Shown: piece after piece, positions 1 to 8,712 of the stretch
How positions within the stretch are numbered: the stretch's first letter is position 1
How the letters are laid out: each line of letters begins with the position of its first letter
Source of the DNA: CAWDMN01 sp963803155
Lineage (GTDB): Bacteria > Acidobacteriota > Terriglobia > Versatilivoradales > Versatilivoraceae
NCBI GenBank assembly: GCA_963803155.1
Contig: CAWDMN010000082.1
Coordinates: 44,030 to 108,029 of the forward strand
Length of the DNA stretch: 64,000 nt
Reading direction: 5' to 3'
Position numbers and translations under genes: made by a program
The notes under the pieces: model-generated
The model's input: only the letters and a program-made list of their open reading frames with translations
Database searches by the model: none
What the model was told of the DNA's origin: nothing

Positions 1-1
1 G

Positions 2-679
2 GTTCTTTTGGAAGCGGATCGGCCTGAATTGGATGGCTTCTTCATTGCCCAGCAACTCCTGGCCCGAGGTCATCCCCCCCATTCCATTATCGTCCGTCTG
101 GCCGCAAGCAGTCAGATCAGTGAGCTCAACCGATGCCGGGCATTGGGGCTGCCAAATTGGCTTTCTCGACCAGCCAAGTATTCAGAAATTGCATCCGCGC
201 TCTTGATGGCTTATCAGGGCTTGAAATTCAAAAAGTCCGTCGAAAAGCAGGCGAGCAACGTTGATCTCTCATTTGCTGGAAAGCCCATTCGGATACTACT
301 CGCAGAGGACAACACCATTAATCAGCGACTTGCTGTCCGTCTTCTGGAAAAACAGGGATTCCTGGTAACGGCAGTATTCAATGGACGAGAGGCACTAGAA
401 ACGCTTGAAGAACATTTTTTTGATTTGGTTTTAATGGACGTCCAAATGCCGGAAATGGACGGGTTTCAAGCAACGGCCAAGATTCGCGAAAAAGAAAAAG
501 GGTCCCAGAAACATCTGCCCATCATTGCCATTACCGCACATGCAATGAAAGGAGACAAGGACCGCTGCCTGGCCGCTGGCATGGATGGCTATGCCTCAAA
601 GCCTTTCCAGAAGAATCAGCTTCTCTCTGAGATTGAGCGGCTGACGCCGCGCTTTTCCTCGAAGGCAGTTGAAAGCTGA
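2..679 (+). CDS. Hybrid sensor kinase, C-terminal receiver domains (5' partial)
   Basis: The reading frame is open to the left window edge, so this is the C-terminal part of a larger protein. The first ~65 residues are the end of one receiver domain (RPELDGF resembles the loop after a phospho-acceptor). From about residue 95 a complete second receiver follows: the acidic pair in ILLAEDN, the phospho-acceptor Asp in LVLMDVQMPEMDGF, the Thr in IAITAHAM and the Lys in ASKPF. This order, two receivers at the C-terminus, is typical of hybrid histidine kinases of the BarA type. The kinase core and any HPt domain lie outside the window or are absent, so the signal is unknown. The domain call is certain; the assignment as a hybrid kinase is inference from the double receiver. 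Confidence 0.85.
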   Translation, partial: VLLEADRPELDGFFIAQQLLARGHPPHSIIVRLAASSQISELNRCRALGLPNWLSRPAKYSEIASALLMAYQGLKFKKSVEKQASNVDLSFAGKPIRILLAEDNTINQRLAVRLLEKQGFLVTAVFNGREALETLEEHFFDLVLMDVQMPEMDGFQATAKIREKEKGSQKHLPIIAITAHAMKGDKDRCLAAGMDGYASKPFQKNQLLSEIERLTPRFSSKAVES

Positions 680-727
680 TTCCTTCAAACCAACTGAGGG
701 TGCAATTCGCCGTGAGAGGAAAAAATA

Positions 728-872
728 GTAACTGCTCAGGCCCAGGATAACTGGTAGCCGCGGTGAGTCCGCTTTAGGCGGAACCATGGGCTTTGAGCTG
801 TGGGGCCAACCTCCACGCCTCGCAAAATGCGCCCGAGCGTGGCTGCCACACGGGGAAGCACTGAGCAGTTAC
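728..872. mobile_element. 145-bp MITE with IS66-like ends and 8-bp target duplication
   Basis: The element is bounded by perfect 12-bp terminal inverted repeats, GTAACTGCTCAG at 728-739 and its reverse complement at 861-872. It is flanked by a perfect direct repeat AAAAAATA at 720-727 and 873-880. It has no plausible coding capacity. Ends starting GTAA and an 8-bp duplication are features of the IS66 family, so it could be mobilised by an IS66 transposase elsewhere; that link is inference. It lies between the sensor kinase fragment and the convergent HAD gene. Confidence 0.8.
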
Positions 873-930
873 AAAAAATAAAAGAAATGGGGGAGGAACG
901 CCGGAGCGAAAAGCCGCAATCCACGAGGTT

Positions 931-1929
931 TTAGGATTGGCCTAAAATCACTGGAAGCGCGTCCGCCAACGTGGCACATTCGGCATGGAGCAGCGGGCGC
1001 ACCCCGCTTTTGGCGATATTGCCACCGGCAATGCCCATAGCGGAAAAGCCCGCCAATCGGATCGCGACAACCCCAGCTCCCGAATCTTCCAGGCCGACGA
1101 CCCGATGGCGCTGCTCTCGCGAAATCCCCAGACCAACATAGGCGGTTTCGGCATAAAGCCACGGATGTGGTTTGGGAGCCAACTCGCCCAAGGTGCCTGT
1201 CTGTCCGGGTTTTAACCGATCGCCGGCGGTGATGATGGCATCATAAAAATCGAGCGGGTTCCCCATGCCCATTACGCGAAAGGCCGAAAGGATTTCCGGC
1301 CAGGCTTTTTGGTAGAGGCCGGATGTCACTAAACCAATCTTGATTCCCCGCCCTTTAAGCTCCAACAAAAACTCTTTGAGCCCCGGACTGGGGTGAAAGG
1401 CATCGGCGCGGCCACGTCCCGCCATAATTTCAGACATTTCATGTTCGGTGATTTCATAATAATACCGGCGGGCAAGGTTGAGGTCCTGTCCCGAGCAATA
1501 TTTGTCGATACAATACCGCAAATGTTCCGAGACGGAATGGCCTGAGACCTGCGGCTCATCTTCCGGCAGAAGTGCAAAGCCGGGATTACCCATCAGCCGG
1601 GCTATCGATTGCTGGATAATCCACATCCAGAAATGCTCACTGTGAACGCTGGTTCCATCCAAATCCATCAGTACGGCTTGTGCTGGCGATTCGAACCTGG
1701 CCTCCAACAAAGGATAAAGCGCCTCCTGTCCGAGCGCGGATTTCAAGAGTGCCAGCGTTTTGTCGGCAAAAATGATGAATTCCGCCTTGCGGTCATTGGG
1801 CGTTAATATCTGGACGACCCCTTCTCTTCCCACCTGCCATTGCCCATCACAGGTCTGGGACAATTCAACCAAGTCCGTTTTAAAAACCTCGGTGACTTTC
1901 CCCAAACCGGGAATAAATTGATCTACCAT
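931..1929 (-). CDS. HAD-superfamily hydrolase (beta-phosphoglucomutase/phosphatase-like)
   Basis: A 332-residue HAD-fold protein. Motif I is AVLMDLDGT with Asp89 (nucleophile) and Asp91, followed by a helical cap. Motif II is LVTSG. Motif III Lys is in the LAPKPHP segment. The acidic motif IV is VVGLEDSGAG. The order and the C1-type cap match phosphatases and phosphomutases acting on small phosphorylated sugars. An N-terminal extension of about 80 residues precedes the HAD fold and is unusual; I do not recognise it. The gene lies 50 bp downstream of the GH38 gene on the same strand, which fits a sugar-phosphate role, but the substrate cannot be read from the sequence. A later start near the HAD fold is possible. 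Confidence 0.75.
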   Translation of the reverse strand: MVDQFIPGLGKVTEVFKTDLVELSQTCDGQWQVGREGVVQILTPNDRKAEFIIFADKTLALLKSALGQEALYPLLEARFESPAQAVLMDLDGTSVHSEHFWMWIIQQSIARLMGNPGFALLPEDEPQVSGHSVSEHLRYCIDKYCSGQDLNLARRYYYEITEHEMSEIMAGRGRADAFHPSPGLKEFLLELKGRGIKIGLVTSGLYQKAWPEILSAFRVMGMGNPLDFYDAIITAGDRLKPGQTGTLGELAPKPHPWLYAETAYVGLGISREQRHRVVGLEDSGAGVVAIRLAGFSAMGIAGGNIAKSGVRPLLHAECATLADALPVILGQS

Positions 1930-1979
1930 CCGGGAATCTCCAGAATTTTGCTGATGAACTTTTGACGGCCAAAGCAGCC

Positions 1980-4781
1980 CTATATGTCAGGCGCGGATTC
2001 GATGGGTTCCACCTCAAATTTAAATGTCCTGATTTTTTTCGGTTCCACCAAAAAACTTACCCCACATTGTTCAATGGGGACGGATTGGATAATGGATTCA
2101 TCCATCCTGCAGAGATACGCCTCGCGAACCGGCCGGCCAAAGCGGAACTCCGCGGTTTGATTCTCCTCAAGAGTGTTGAAAAGCCTGACTAATAGCCCGC
2201 CCTCATCCTCCGCCTGTTTCACGCAGGTGATTTGCAGGTTAGAATTCGCCAAAGAAAACAGACCAGCCTCCAGCGGCAAATTCCCCTTGCCGCGCGCAGT
2301 TTCGATGGCGCGAACTGGAGCATGAAGCCGGGCGGCCCGGTTGGACAGCCCCGCTTGCCGCCAACTGCCTGGTCCGGCATAAATCGCATATTCAAATCGT
2401 TGCGGCCCAGGACACTGCGCACCCGGATCGGGCAATTCGGTTTGTTTTTCTTCGCTGACCGCCAACTGGAGGCGGCAAGACCGGATCAAAGTCAATGCCA
2501 ACGTTCGCGATTCATCTTCGAGCACTTCATATTCAAATAATCCCAAGGGCATCACGGCAATGACATCTTGGCCATCCTGCAATGCCACGAAAGTTCTCAA
2601 TGGATGTGTCCCTCCAGCCTTCTCTACCCAACCAGTGGAATCCGGAATAGCGATAGGCCGGGATAACACATCAAAATGGCTGTCGGCCCAAGATTCCGCC
2701 ACATTCAGCCCTGACGGGAAATTAGCCCGCAACCAGTGGTCTTTAGCCCGGTTGTCGATGGTCAATACCACCTTCAATTCAGATGCATTGTACTCCAATC
2801 GGTATTCAACCCGCACTGGCAAAGGAATGAATTTACTGCTGCGGCCCCGCCCATCGCCATAATCCAGCGGGACCAAAAAATCAAACTCGGCGAAAATAAC
2901 GGAAACCAGCGGTCCACTCTCCACCACGGCGATGGTGGCCTTCCCTCCAAGGCTAGTGAATTTCCGGTCGAATTGGGGGGAGACATGTTTCCACGCATTT
3001 CCGCATTCTCCCTGGTCGCTCAAATAATTCAATTGCGAATAGATTTTCCCAGTCGCTTTGACGAGCAGATCTACCGTGCCATTCGGATTGACCGTTACTT
3101 TCAAGTTTTCGTTTTCCATACTGTCCGGGCCGGTAACCAGAGTGTCTGGGGGGCGCAATTCCTCTTTCGACGGAACCACCCGATACGATCTATATCCCAA
3201 GGCCGGGAGTTTCTGCAAATAGGCATAGGCCTTAATGCGATGAGTCTCAAGAATGGTGGGGACATCCCAAATATTGTCCACAAAGCTGCTGGATTTTTCT
3301 TGGAGGATCGGCTGCATGAACACTTCCTGATCGGCAGCGCTTTCAAGCACAAAAGATTTGGCGCCCATCTCTCGGGGGATTTCGAGATCCGCCATGAGAA
3401 TGGCATCCCGTTCGAAGGGCAGAGGATTATAAACCACCCACTGAACAGTCTCAGCAGATTGTCCTTTAGGAGATAGGTTTCGCGCTATATATGCCATGGC
3501 ATCTTCGGTCACAATCTCGGCCACGTCCGCGACCTTCCGGTAGCGGTACTCCATGTCCAGGCAAACGGCATCCGGCGCACAACCACCATTGGCATCGTGT
3601 GTATGATTCGCCAATAAATAGCTCCAGCCGCGATCCAAATAGACCTTTGGATATACATCCCCGAGCCAACTGGCCAGAGATGCCAACGGTTCCGCTCCAT
3701 AAACCAATCGCACGGTGGCCCGGCAATCCTGTTGCTTGAGATACGTGCGAGCACTGATGGTCCCCGGGAAGAGAAAGGTCCACATGCCCTGCTTGAGGTA
3801 GGCGCGCCGTTCTCCGGTAAGCATGGGCAGCGCGGCGATATCCAAGTGCTGCACCATCTCCGACCAATAGGACTCCAAATCGGTTTGTTCGATTGCATAT
3901 TTGCCTTTGAAGAGTTCGGCGGCCTCCCGAATCATTTGCGCATCGAGAGGGTGGGCCGCTGAATTGTCGTGGCCGTGCATGGCCAGAAAAATATCCGAAG
4001 TAAAGTGCGGGCCTTCCCGTTCCACCATTTTCTCAATCGACTCCCGAAGCCTGGATTTATCGTAATTCACTTCAGGGGATTTCAAATCAAAAGCCAAATC
4101 TTCTCCAGACAATCCATCCGCCGCCCGAACAGGAACCACGTTGCGTTCTCCCCATCGATAATCTTTTTCAAAAGCCCTTCCATTGGCCACCAGTGGACGG
4201 TAAACCTGGTAATACCAATTGTAGCGGGCATAAATGGCGAAACGGCTGCCGAGCACGCAAGAGCCATCGGATCCCATCCAAATGAACTCCGCATCGCTTT
4301 CATGATGAGAGATGCCGCGATAAAACATCATCTTGGTCAATCCGAAATCCAGCAGGATCTGCGGCAGCTGCCCAGTCTGTCCCCACGAAGCCGGAGTATA
4401 GGCCACGCTGCCCCGGGGGGCCCCATACTTATCCATCGTCTTGCGGCCCCAGAGCAGGTTGCGGACCAAGGATTCCTGACCAATACTGAATTGCTCCGGT
4501 AATGTGAACCAAGGGCCAATAATCAACCTTCCCGCTTGGATTAATTTCTCCACTTGCGGGCGCCTTTCCGGCCGCATTTCGAGATAATCGTCGATCATAA
4601 TGGAGTGCGAATCCATCGTAAAAGAGTGGTAGCAGGGATCCTTTTTCAGAATATCGAGAGTAGTATCCAGCATGGTGAGCAGACGGCGGCGAGTTTTTTC
4701 AAAGGAGTGGCGAAACTCCCGGTCCCAGTGAGTATTACAAACTACTTTGATCTGTTTGATATGAGAACCATCCGGTTTCAT
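1980..4781 (-). CDS. Glycoside hydrolase family 38 alpha-mannosidase-like protein
   Basis: A 933-residue GH38 protein. The N-terminal (beta/alpha) domain opens with CNTHWDREFR, where His18 and Asp20 match the zinc-binding His-x-Asp pair. GPWFTLPEQF, the segment MFYRGISHH and the later HGHDN are recognisable GH38 landmarks. The C-terminal half has the beta-rich mannosidase domains. In many bacterial GH38 enzymes a PDSFGH/Q segment carries the nucleophile Asp; here the corresponding segment is TPASWGQ, with Ala131 at that place (codon GCT on the coding strand). This either removes classical catalysis or marks a divergent subfamily. No signal peptide is seen, so the protein is probably cytoplasmic. 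The HAD gene is the next gene downstream. Confidence 0.85.
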   Translation of the reverse strand: MKPDGSHIKQIKVVCNTHWDREFRHSFEKTRRRLLTMLDTTLDILKKDPCYHSFTMDSHSIMIDDYLEMRPERRPQVEKLIQAGRLIIGPWFTLPEQFSIGQESLVRNLLWGRKTMDKYGAPRGSVAYTPASWGQTGQLPQILLDFGLTKMMFYRGISHHESDAEFIWMGSDGSCVLGSRFAIYARYNWYYQVYRPLVANGRAFEKDYRWGERNVVPVRAADGLSGEDLAFDLKSPEVNYDKSRLRESIEKMVEREGPHFTSDIFLAMHGHDNSAAHPLDAQMIREAAELFKGKYAIEQTDLESYWSEMVQHLDIAALPMLTGERRAYLKQGMWTFLFPGTISARTYLKQQDCRATVRLVYGAEPLASLASWLGDVYPKVYLDRGWSYLLANHTHDANGGCAPDAVCLDMEYRYRKVADVAEIVTEDAMAYIARNLSPKGQSAETVQWVVYNPLPFERDAILMADLEIPREMGAKSFVLESAADQEVFMQPILQEKSSSFVDNIWDVPTILETHRIKAYAYLQKLPALGYRSYRVVPSKEELRPPDTLVTGPDSMENENLKVTVNPNGTVDLLVKATGKIYSQLNYLSDQGECGNAWKHVSPQFDRKFTSLGGKATIAVVESGPLVSVIFAEFDFLVPLDYGDGRGRSSKFIPLPVRVEYRLEYNASELKVVLTIDNRAKDHWLRANFPSGLNVAESWADSHFDVLSRPIAIPDSTGWVEKAGGTHPLRTFVALQDGQDVIAVMPLGLFEYEVLEDESRTLALTLIRSCRLQLAVSEEKQTELPDPGAQCPGPQRFEYAIYAGPGSWRQAGLSNRAARLHAPVRAIETARGKGNLPLEAGLFSLANSNLQITCVKQAEDEGGLLVRLFNTLEENQTAEFRFGRPVREAYLCRMDESIIQSVPIEQCGVSFLVEPKKIRTFKFEVEPIESAPDI

Positions 4782-4993
4782 TCCTTGGATCTCCTAGAAA
4801 GTCACAAAATCGATACGAGAATAATATCGCACTTTTAAAACGGGGGAATCCCACGGATTTGCGCGGGTGTAATTAAAAGTGAGAGGTTGGGACTCGAAAC
4901 GCAGTGCAGAATCGGCATTGCTTGGCAGGGGTGGGTGCGGTTCGTCCCTCCACTGACGGATTCACCGAGCCGGCTGCCTGTGTCAGCCCAGTC

Positions 4994-5014
4994 GGCGCTT
5001 TCGGCGAAAGCGCC
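4994..5014. repeat. Perfect short hairpin in the GH38/ManD intergenic region
   Basis: GGCGCTTTC at 4994-5002 is followed by a 3-nt loop and its exact complement GAAAGCGCC at 5006-5014. There is no T-tract, so this is not a classic intrinsic terminator. It sits 36 bp after the end of the dehydratase gene, upstream of the GH38 gene. It may be a dispersed palindromic repeat or an mRNA 3' stabiliser. Confidence 0.6.
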
Positions 5015-5049
5015 CTGCCGTTGAAAGCTGAACGCTCAATGCTATTTCG

Positions 5050-6393
5050 TCACTGCTTGATAATAGTCCCATCCAAGCGGCGGATATCTCCCCAACCGCC
5101 GTTTAATTCGTGATAAGCCTCTTCCCCTTGTCCAAAGGGGAATTTGGCTGCCAGCTTTTCATTCACTTCAATGCCCCAGCCGGGCTTTTCAGTGGCATAA
5201 AGGTATCCACTCTTGAGCTGAGGACAGCCCGAGAAGATTTCCTGTTCTTTATCGTTGAAGGGGGAAAATTCCTGCACCCCGAAATTATAACAAGCCAGAT
5301 CCAGCGCCAGATTGGCGGCATGTCCAACCGGGGACACATCTCCCGGGCCGTGCCATGCGGTATGGACTCCAAAAAGTTCGCCCAGAGCGGCAATCTTCCG
5401 ACAGGGAGTCAACCCGCCCGCCTGGGAGAGATGAATGCGGATGAAATCGATCAAGCGTTCCGACATGAGGGGGGTCCACTCATGCGGGCTGTTGAAGAGT
5501 TCGCCCATGGCCAGCGGTGTGGCGCATTGTTGGCGCACCAGCCGGAAGTAGTCAATGTCCTCCGGCGAGAGCAGATCTTCCAAGAAAAAAAGCTTGAATT
5601 GCTCGACGTCTTTGGCCAGCTGGACCGCTTGCGGAGGTGTCACCCTCTCATGCACATCGTGCAAAAGTTCAATTTCGTCTCCCAGTTCCTTGCGGGCCGC
5701 TTCCAGCATTTTCAGGGACCGAAGAATGTAGGCCTTGGGCTCAAAGACCCTGGAATCATGCAGACTCGGCACCGGATAAGCCCGGCTATATCCGCCATAG
5801 GCCGCCATGCCGGGAATGCCAATCTGAAGGCGGATATACCGGAATCCGGCCCCCATCCCTTTCTTTGCTTTGTCGATGATTTCAGGTATTTCTTCTCCGC
5901 TCACATGCGTATAACAAGCGGCGGCCTCACGGCATTTGCCCCCCAAAAGTTGATACACCGGCAAGCCGGCCATGCGTCCTTTGATGTCCCACAGCGCCAT
6001 ATCCACGCCGCTGATCGCGTTGTTCAGCACCGGACCATTGCGCCAGTAAGAACTGTTATAGCAAGCTTGCCAAGTGTCATCGATCCGATCCGCCGGCTTT
6101 CCCAACAAGAATGGCTTCAGGTATCTTTCTACAGCCGGCACTACCAAATCCGCCCGCTGCGTGAAGGTGCCACAACCATAACCATAGAGACCGTCTTGAT
6201 CGGTGATGACTTTGACGACCACCAAGCGTAGTCCTTTGGGAGCCGTGGCAATGACTTGAATGTCCTTGATTTTGGGCGAGGACAATCCTCGGACCGCTTT
6301 TTCAGCCATGGCTTCAGCTTTGGAAATGCGCGAAGGCACGGTACTGGCTATTGCTCCTCCCGCCAGTATCTGAAGCAGATTGCGTCGATTCAT
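5050..6393 (-). CDS. Secreted mannonate dehydratase-like enolase-superfamily protein (ManD/RspA type)
   Basis: A 447-residue mandelate-racemase/enolase-superfamily protein of the ManD/RspA group. The N-terminus MNRRNLLQILAGG looks like a twin-arginine signal, implying export of a folded enzyme; most ManD proteins are cytoplasmic. Catalytic landmarks of the group are present: YTHVSGEE, the RYIRLQIG strand, LLHDVHERVTP with metal-ligand Asp and catalytic His, LEDLLSPED and AMGELFNSPHEW with acidic ligands, and HTAWHGPGD. Family members dehydrate D-mannonate or D-gluconate, often with low activity, so the substrate is uncertain. It lies upstream of, and in the same direction as, the GH38 and HAD genes and is divergent from the FG-GAP protein. 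Confidence 0.85.
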   Translation of the reverse strand: MNRRNLLQILAGGAIASTVPSRISKAEAMAEKAVRGLSSPKIKDIQVIATAPKGLRLVVVKVITDQDGLYGYGCGTFTQRADLVVPAVERYLKPFLLGKPADRIDDTWQACYNSSYWRNGPVLNNAISGVDMALWDIKGRMAGLPVYQLLGGKCREAAACYTHVSGEEIPEIIDKAKKGMGAGFRYIRLQIGIPGMAAYGGYSRAYPVPSLHDSRVFEPKAYILRSLKMLEAARKELGDEIELLHDVHERVTPPQAVQLAKDVEQFKLFFLEDLLSPEDIDYFRLVRQQCATPLAMGELFNSPHEWTPLMSERLIDFIRIHLSQAGGLTPCRKIAALGELFGVHTAWHGPGDVSPVGHAANLALDLACYNFGVQEFSPFNDKEQEIFSGCPQLKSGYLYATEKPGWGIEVNEKLAAKFPFGQGEEAYHELNGGWGDIRRLDGTIIKQ

Positions 6394-6510
6394 GGGAACC
6401 CCCTCTATTTTGGGATGTTGCTCAGAATAACATCAGTGCCACAGCAGCCACGGCTTGTCAATCCTTTCTATTCATATGGGAGGCAAAAAAGTTGCATTTT
6501 AGCTGGATTG

Positions 6511-8286
6511 ATGCGAAAAAGAACCAGCGCTATGAAAAGAGCCGGTTACCAGACCTCCATTACCTTATTCATTTTTTGTTTCGGCTTGTGTATTTTCCTC
6601 TTGTTGGGAAATATCTCCTTTTCCGCACCTCCGGCAACAGGGAAGAAGCAACCATCCACGGAACCATCAAAAAAACCTGCCGCGGGGAGCCTTCAGTTTG
6701 TCGATGTAGCGCCCCTCTCCGCCATTTCCTACAAAACCAACAACAATTTCACCGGACGGAAATATTTTCCCCAACCCATGTGCGGCGGAATCGCCATTCT
6801 CGATTTCAACAACGATGGAAAACAAGATATTTTTTTTACCAATGGCTCCAAGTTGCCGGAGCTTAAAAAGAGCGATCCCTCCTTTTATAACTGCCTATTG
6901 GAGAATCTGGGGAACGGGCGCTTTCGCGATGTAACCGAAAAAGCCGGTTTGCTGGGGGCAGATCTAGACTATGGTTATGGTGTAGCCGCCGGAGATTACG
7001 ACAATGACGGTTTCACTGACCTATTCATTTGCAACGCCGGCCGGAATGCCCTCTATCACAACAACGGAAATGGGACGTTTTCAGATGTTACCGACATAGC
7101 TGGACTCAATGACAAGCCCCGGGATCTTCTCAGTGTTTGTGCCGCCTGGTTCGATTACGACCTGGATGGGAGGCTTGACTTGGTGGTATCGCATTATACC
7201 TACTGGAATCCTCTTACCGATTCCCGTTGCCTGATCGATGGAAAAATCGATTACTATTGCAATCCCCGCACCGTCAAGCCCGTCGCACATTCGCTTTATC
7301 ACAATGAAGGGAATGGCAAGTTTCGCAACGTCAGCAGCGAAGCCGGTTTTTCCGCTTCGCTGGGGAAAGGAATGGGCATTGGAATCGCCGATTTCAATGG
7401 GGATGGCTGGCTGGACGTTTTCGTGGCCAACGACACAGAGCCCAACTTTCTATTTATCAATAAAGGGAATGGGAAATTTGAAGAATCTGCCATGATTTAC
7501 GGAGTGGCCTACAACGACGATGCCGCCGTAGTCTCCGGCATGGGTTGCGATGTAAGAGACTACGACAATGACGGCTGGGTCGATATCTTCTATAGCAACT
7601 TGCAGACTCAGGTTTTCGGTCTCTACCACAATGAAGCGGGTAAATATTTTAAATATGTCAGCCCGGCAAGCAGCGTAGAGGCGCTCAGCCGCCGCTTCTC
7701 CGGGTGGAGCAATGCTTTCATCGATTACAACAACGATGGTTGGAAGGATTTGTATTCCGCCAACGGAGATGTCGACTACCTCGGCTCCAACTCGGCCCAA
7801 CACGACACTCTATGGGAAAACCGGGAAGGTCGAAGTTTTTCTGACGTCTCGGAAAAACTGGGGAAAGATTTCCTGCACGTGGGATATCAACGGGGTTCAG
7901 CTGTCGCGGATTTGAATAATGATGGCTTCCCGGATCTGGTGGTGACTTCGCTGAACGAGAGCCCGCGAATCCTGCTCAATTCCGGTGACAATGGAAATCA
8001 CTGGCTCTGGATAGAAGCTAAAGGCGGAAAAAGCAACAGGGATGCCATTGGAACTCGCATGAAACTGGTGACCGGTTCAGGCCGCGTCTTATACAACCAT
8101 CTTTCCCCCAGCGTAGGATTCATGTCTTCGAGTGACAAGAGAGTCCACTTCGGATTGGGGGGAGAATCCATGATCAAAGAACTGGAAATCCGCTGGCCAA
8201 ATGGGGTCATACAAAAATTGACTGAGGTGAGAGGGGATCAGTTTTTGAGAATCGAGGAACCGGCACAATTGGACGCCAAACCCTAG
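6511..8286 (+). CDS. Secreted CRTAC1-type protein with FG-GAP/VCBS repeats and ASPIC/UnbV domain
   Basis: About 591 residues. A basic N-region and a hydrophobic stretch (ITLFIFCFGLCIFLLLG) form a signal peptide or anchor. At least seven calcium-loop motifs of the DxDxDG type follow (DFNNDGKQD, DYDNDGFTD, DYDLDGRLD, DFNGDGWLD, DYDNDGWVD, DYNNDGWKD, DLNNDGFPD), as expected for a beta-propeller. The C-terminus has the ASPIC/UnbV pattern NHWLWIEAKGG...RWPNGVIQKL. Such proteins are numerous in acidobacteria and planctomycetes and probably bind surfaces or carbohydrate; no enzyme activity is evident. Start: ATG at 6511, or ATG at 6532 in the same frame; neither has a strong SD. The frame extends further upstream into the divergent dehydratase gene, which I reject. 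Confidence 0.85.
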   Translation: MRKRTSAMKRAGYQTSITLFIFCFGLCIFLLLGNISFSAPPATGKKQPSTEPSKKPAAGSLQFVDVAPLSAISYKTNNNFTGRKYFPQPMCGGIAILDFNNDGKQDIFFTNGSKLPELKKSDPSFYNCLLENLGNGRFRDVTEKAGLLGADLDYGYGVAAGDYDNDGFTDLFICNAGRNALYHNNGNGTFSDVTDIAGLNDKPRDLLSVCAAWFDYDLDGRLDLVVSHYTYWNPLTDSRCLIDGKIDYYCNPRTVKPVAHSLYHNEGNGKFRNVSSEAGFSASLGKGMGIGIADFNGDGWLDVFVANDTEPNFLFINKGNGKFEESAMIYGVAYNDDAAVVSGMGCDVRDYDNDGWVDIFYSNLQTQVFGLYHNEAGKYFKYVSPASSVEALSRRFSGWSNAFIDYNNDGWKDLYSANGDVDYLGSNSAQHDTLWENREGRSFSDVSEKLGKDFLHVGYQRGSAVADLNNDGFPDLVVTSLNESPRILLNSGDNGNHWLWIEAKGGKSNRDAIGTRMKLVTGSGRVLYNHLSPSVGFMSSSDKRVHFGLGGESMIKELEIRWPNGVIQKLTEVRGDQFLRIEEPAQLDAKP

Positions 8287-8712
8287 TCGGCCACATTGGA
8301 AGCGTGCCCCCTTCCTTGCTTCTATCACTGGGGAATGGGCGCGTTGTAATTCTTCTGGGCTCTCTTCCACCTGCAAGGCAAATGAAACGGAATCTATTAC
8401 GAAAATTCCTGCCCCGCAGTCAATCAGAAAGTACTCCAATGCTTAATCCGGCGTTCTCACTGCCGTGCGGGATGGCCCCTATGAGACGGATTCTCCGATC
8501 TTTCTCATCGCTCCCCCCTTTTGAATTGATTTCATCCACTTCTGGTGAATTTTCGCCTCCATGATTCTTTCCGGCGTAAAATACATCCTTGCTGATGAAG
8601 CATGGATAGCTCGCCAATCATTGGGATCAAATCAACGAGGGGACGGCAACGGCTGGATACTTCGCTATGCGCGCATGCATCGGAACAAATTCATTCGACG
8701 AAAGGACACAAA
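8287..8712. other. Intergenic region, no gene recognised
   Basis: The 426 bp between the FG-GAP protein and the rhamnosidase hold no convincing ORF. The rhamnosidase frame stays open upstream to 8602, but the GTG at 8713 is preferred. No clear promoter, terminator or repeat stands out. Confidence 0.5.

Noticed and set aside
6256..6510. Upstream extension of the FG-GAP protein frame
   Set aside because: It overlaps the divergent dehydratase coding region and would bury the signal peptide.
8602..8712. Upstream extension of the rhamnosidase frame
   Set aside because: The GTG at 8713 has an SD and a proper signal peptide; the extension has neither.
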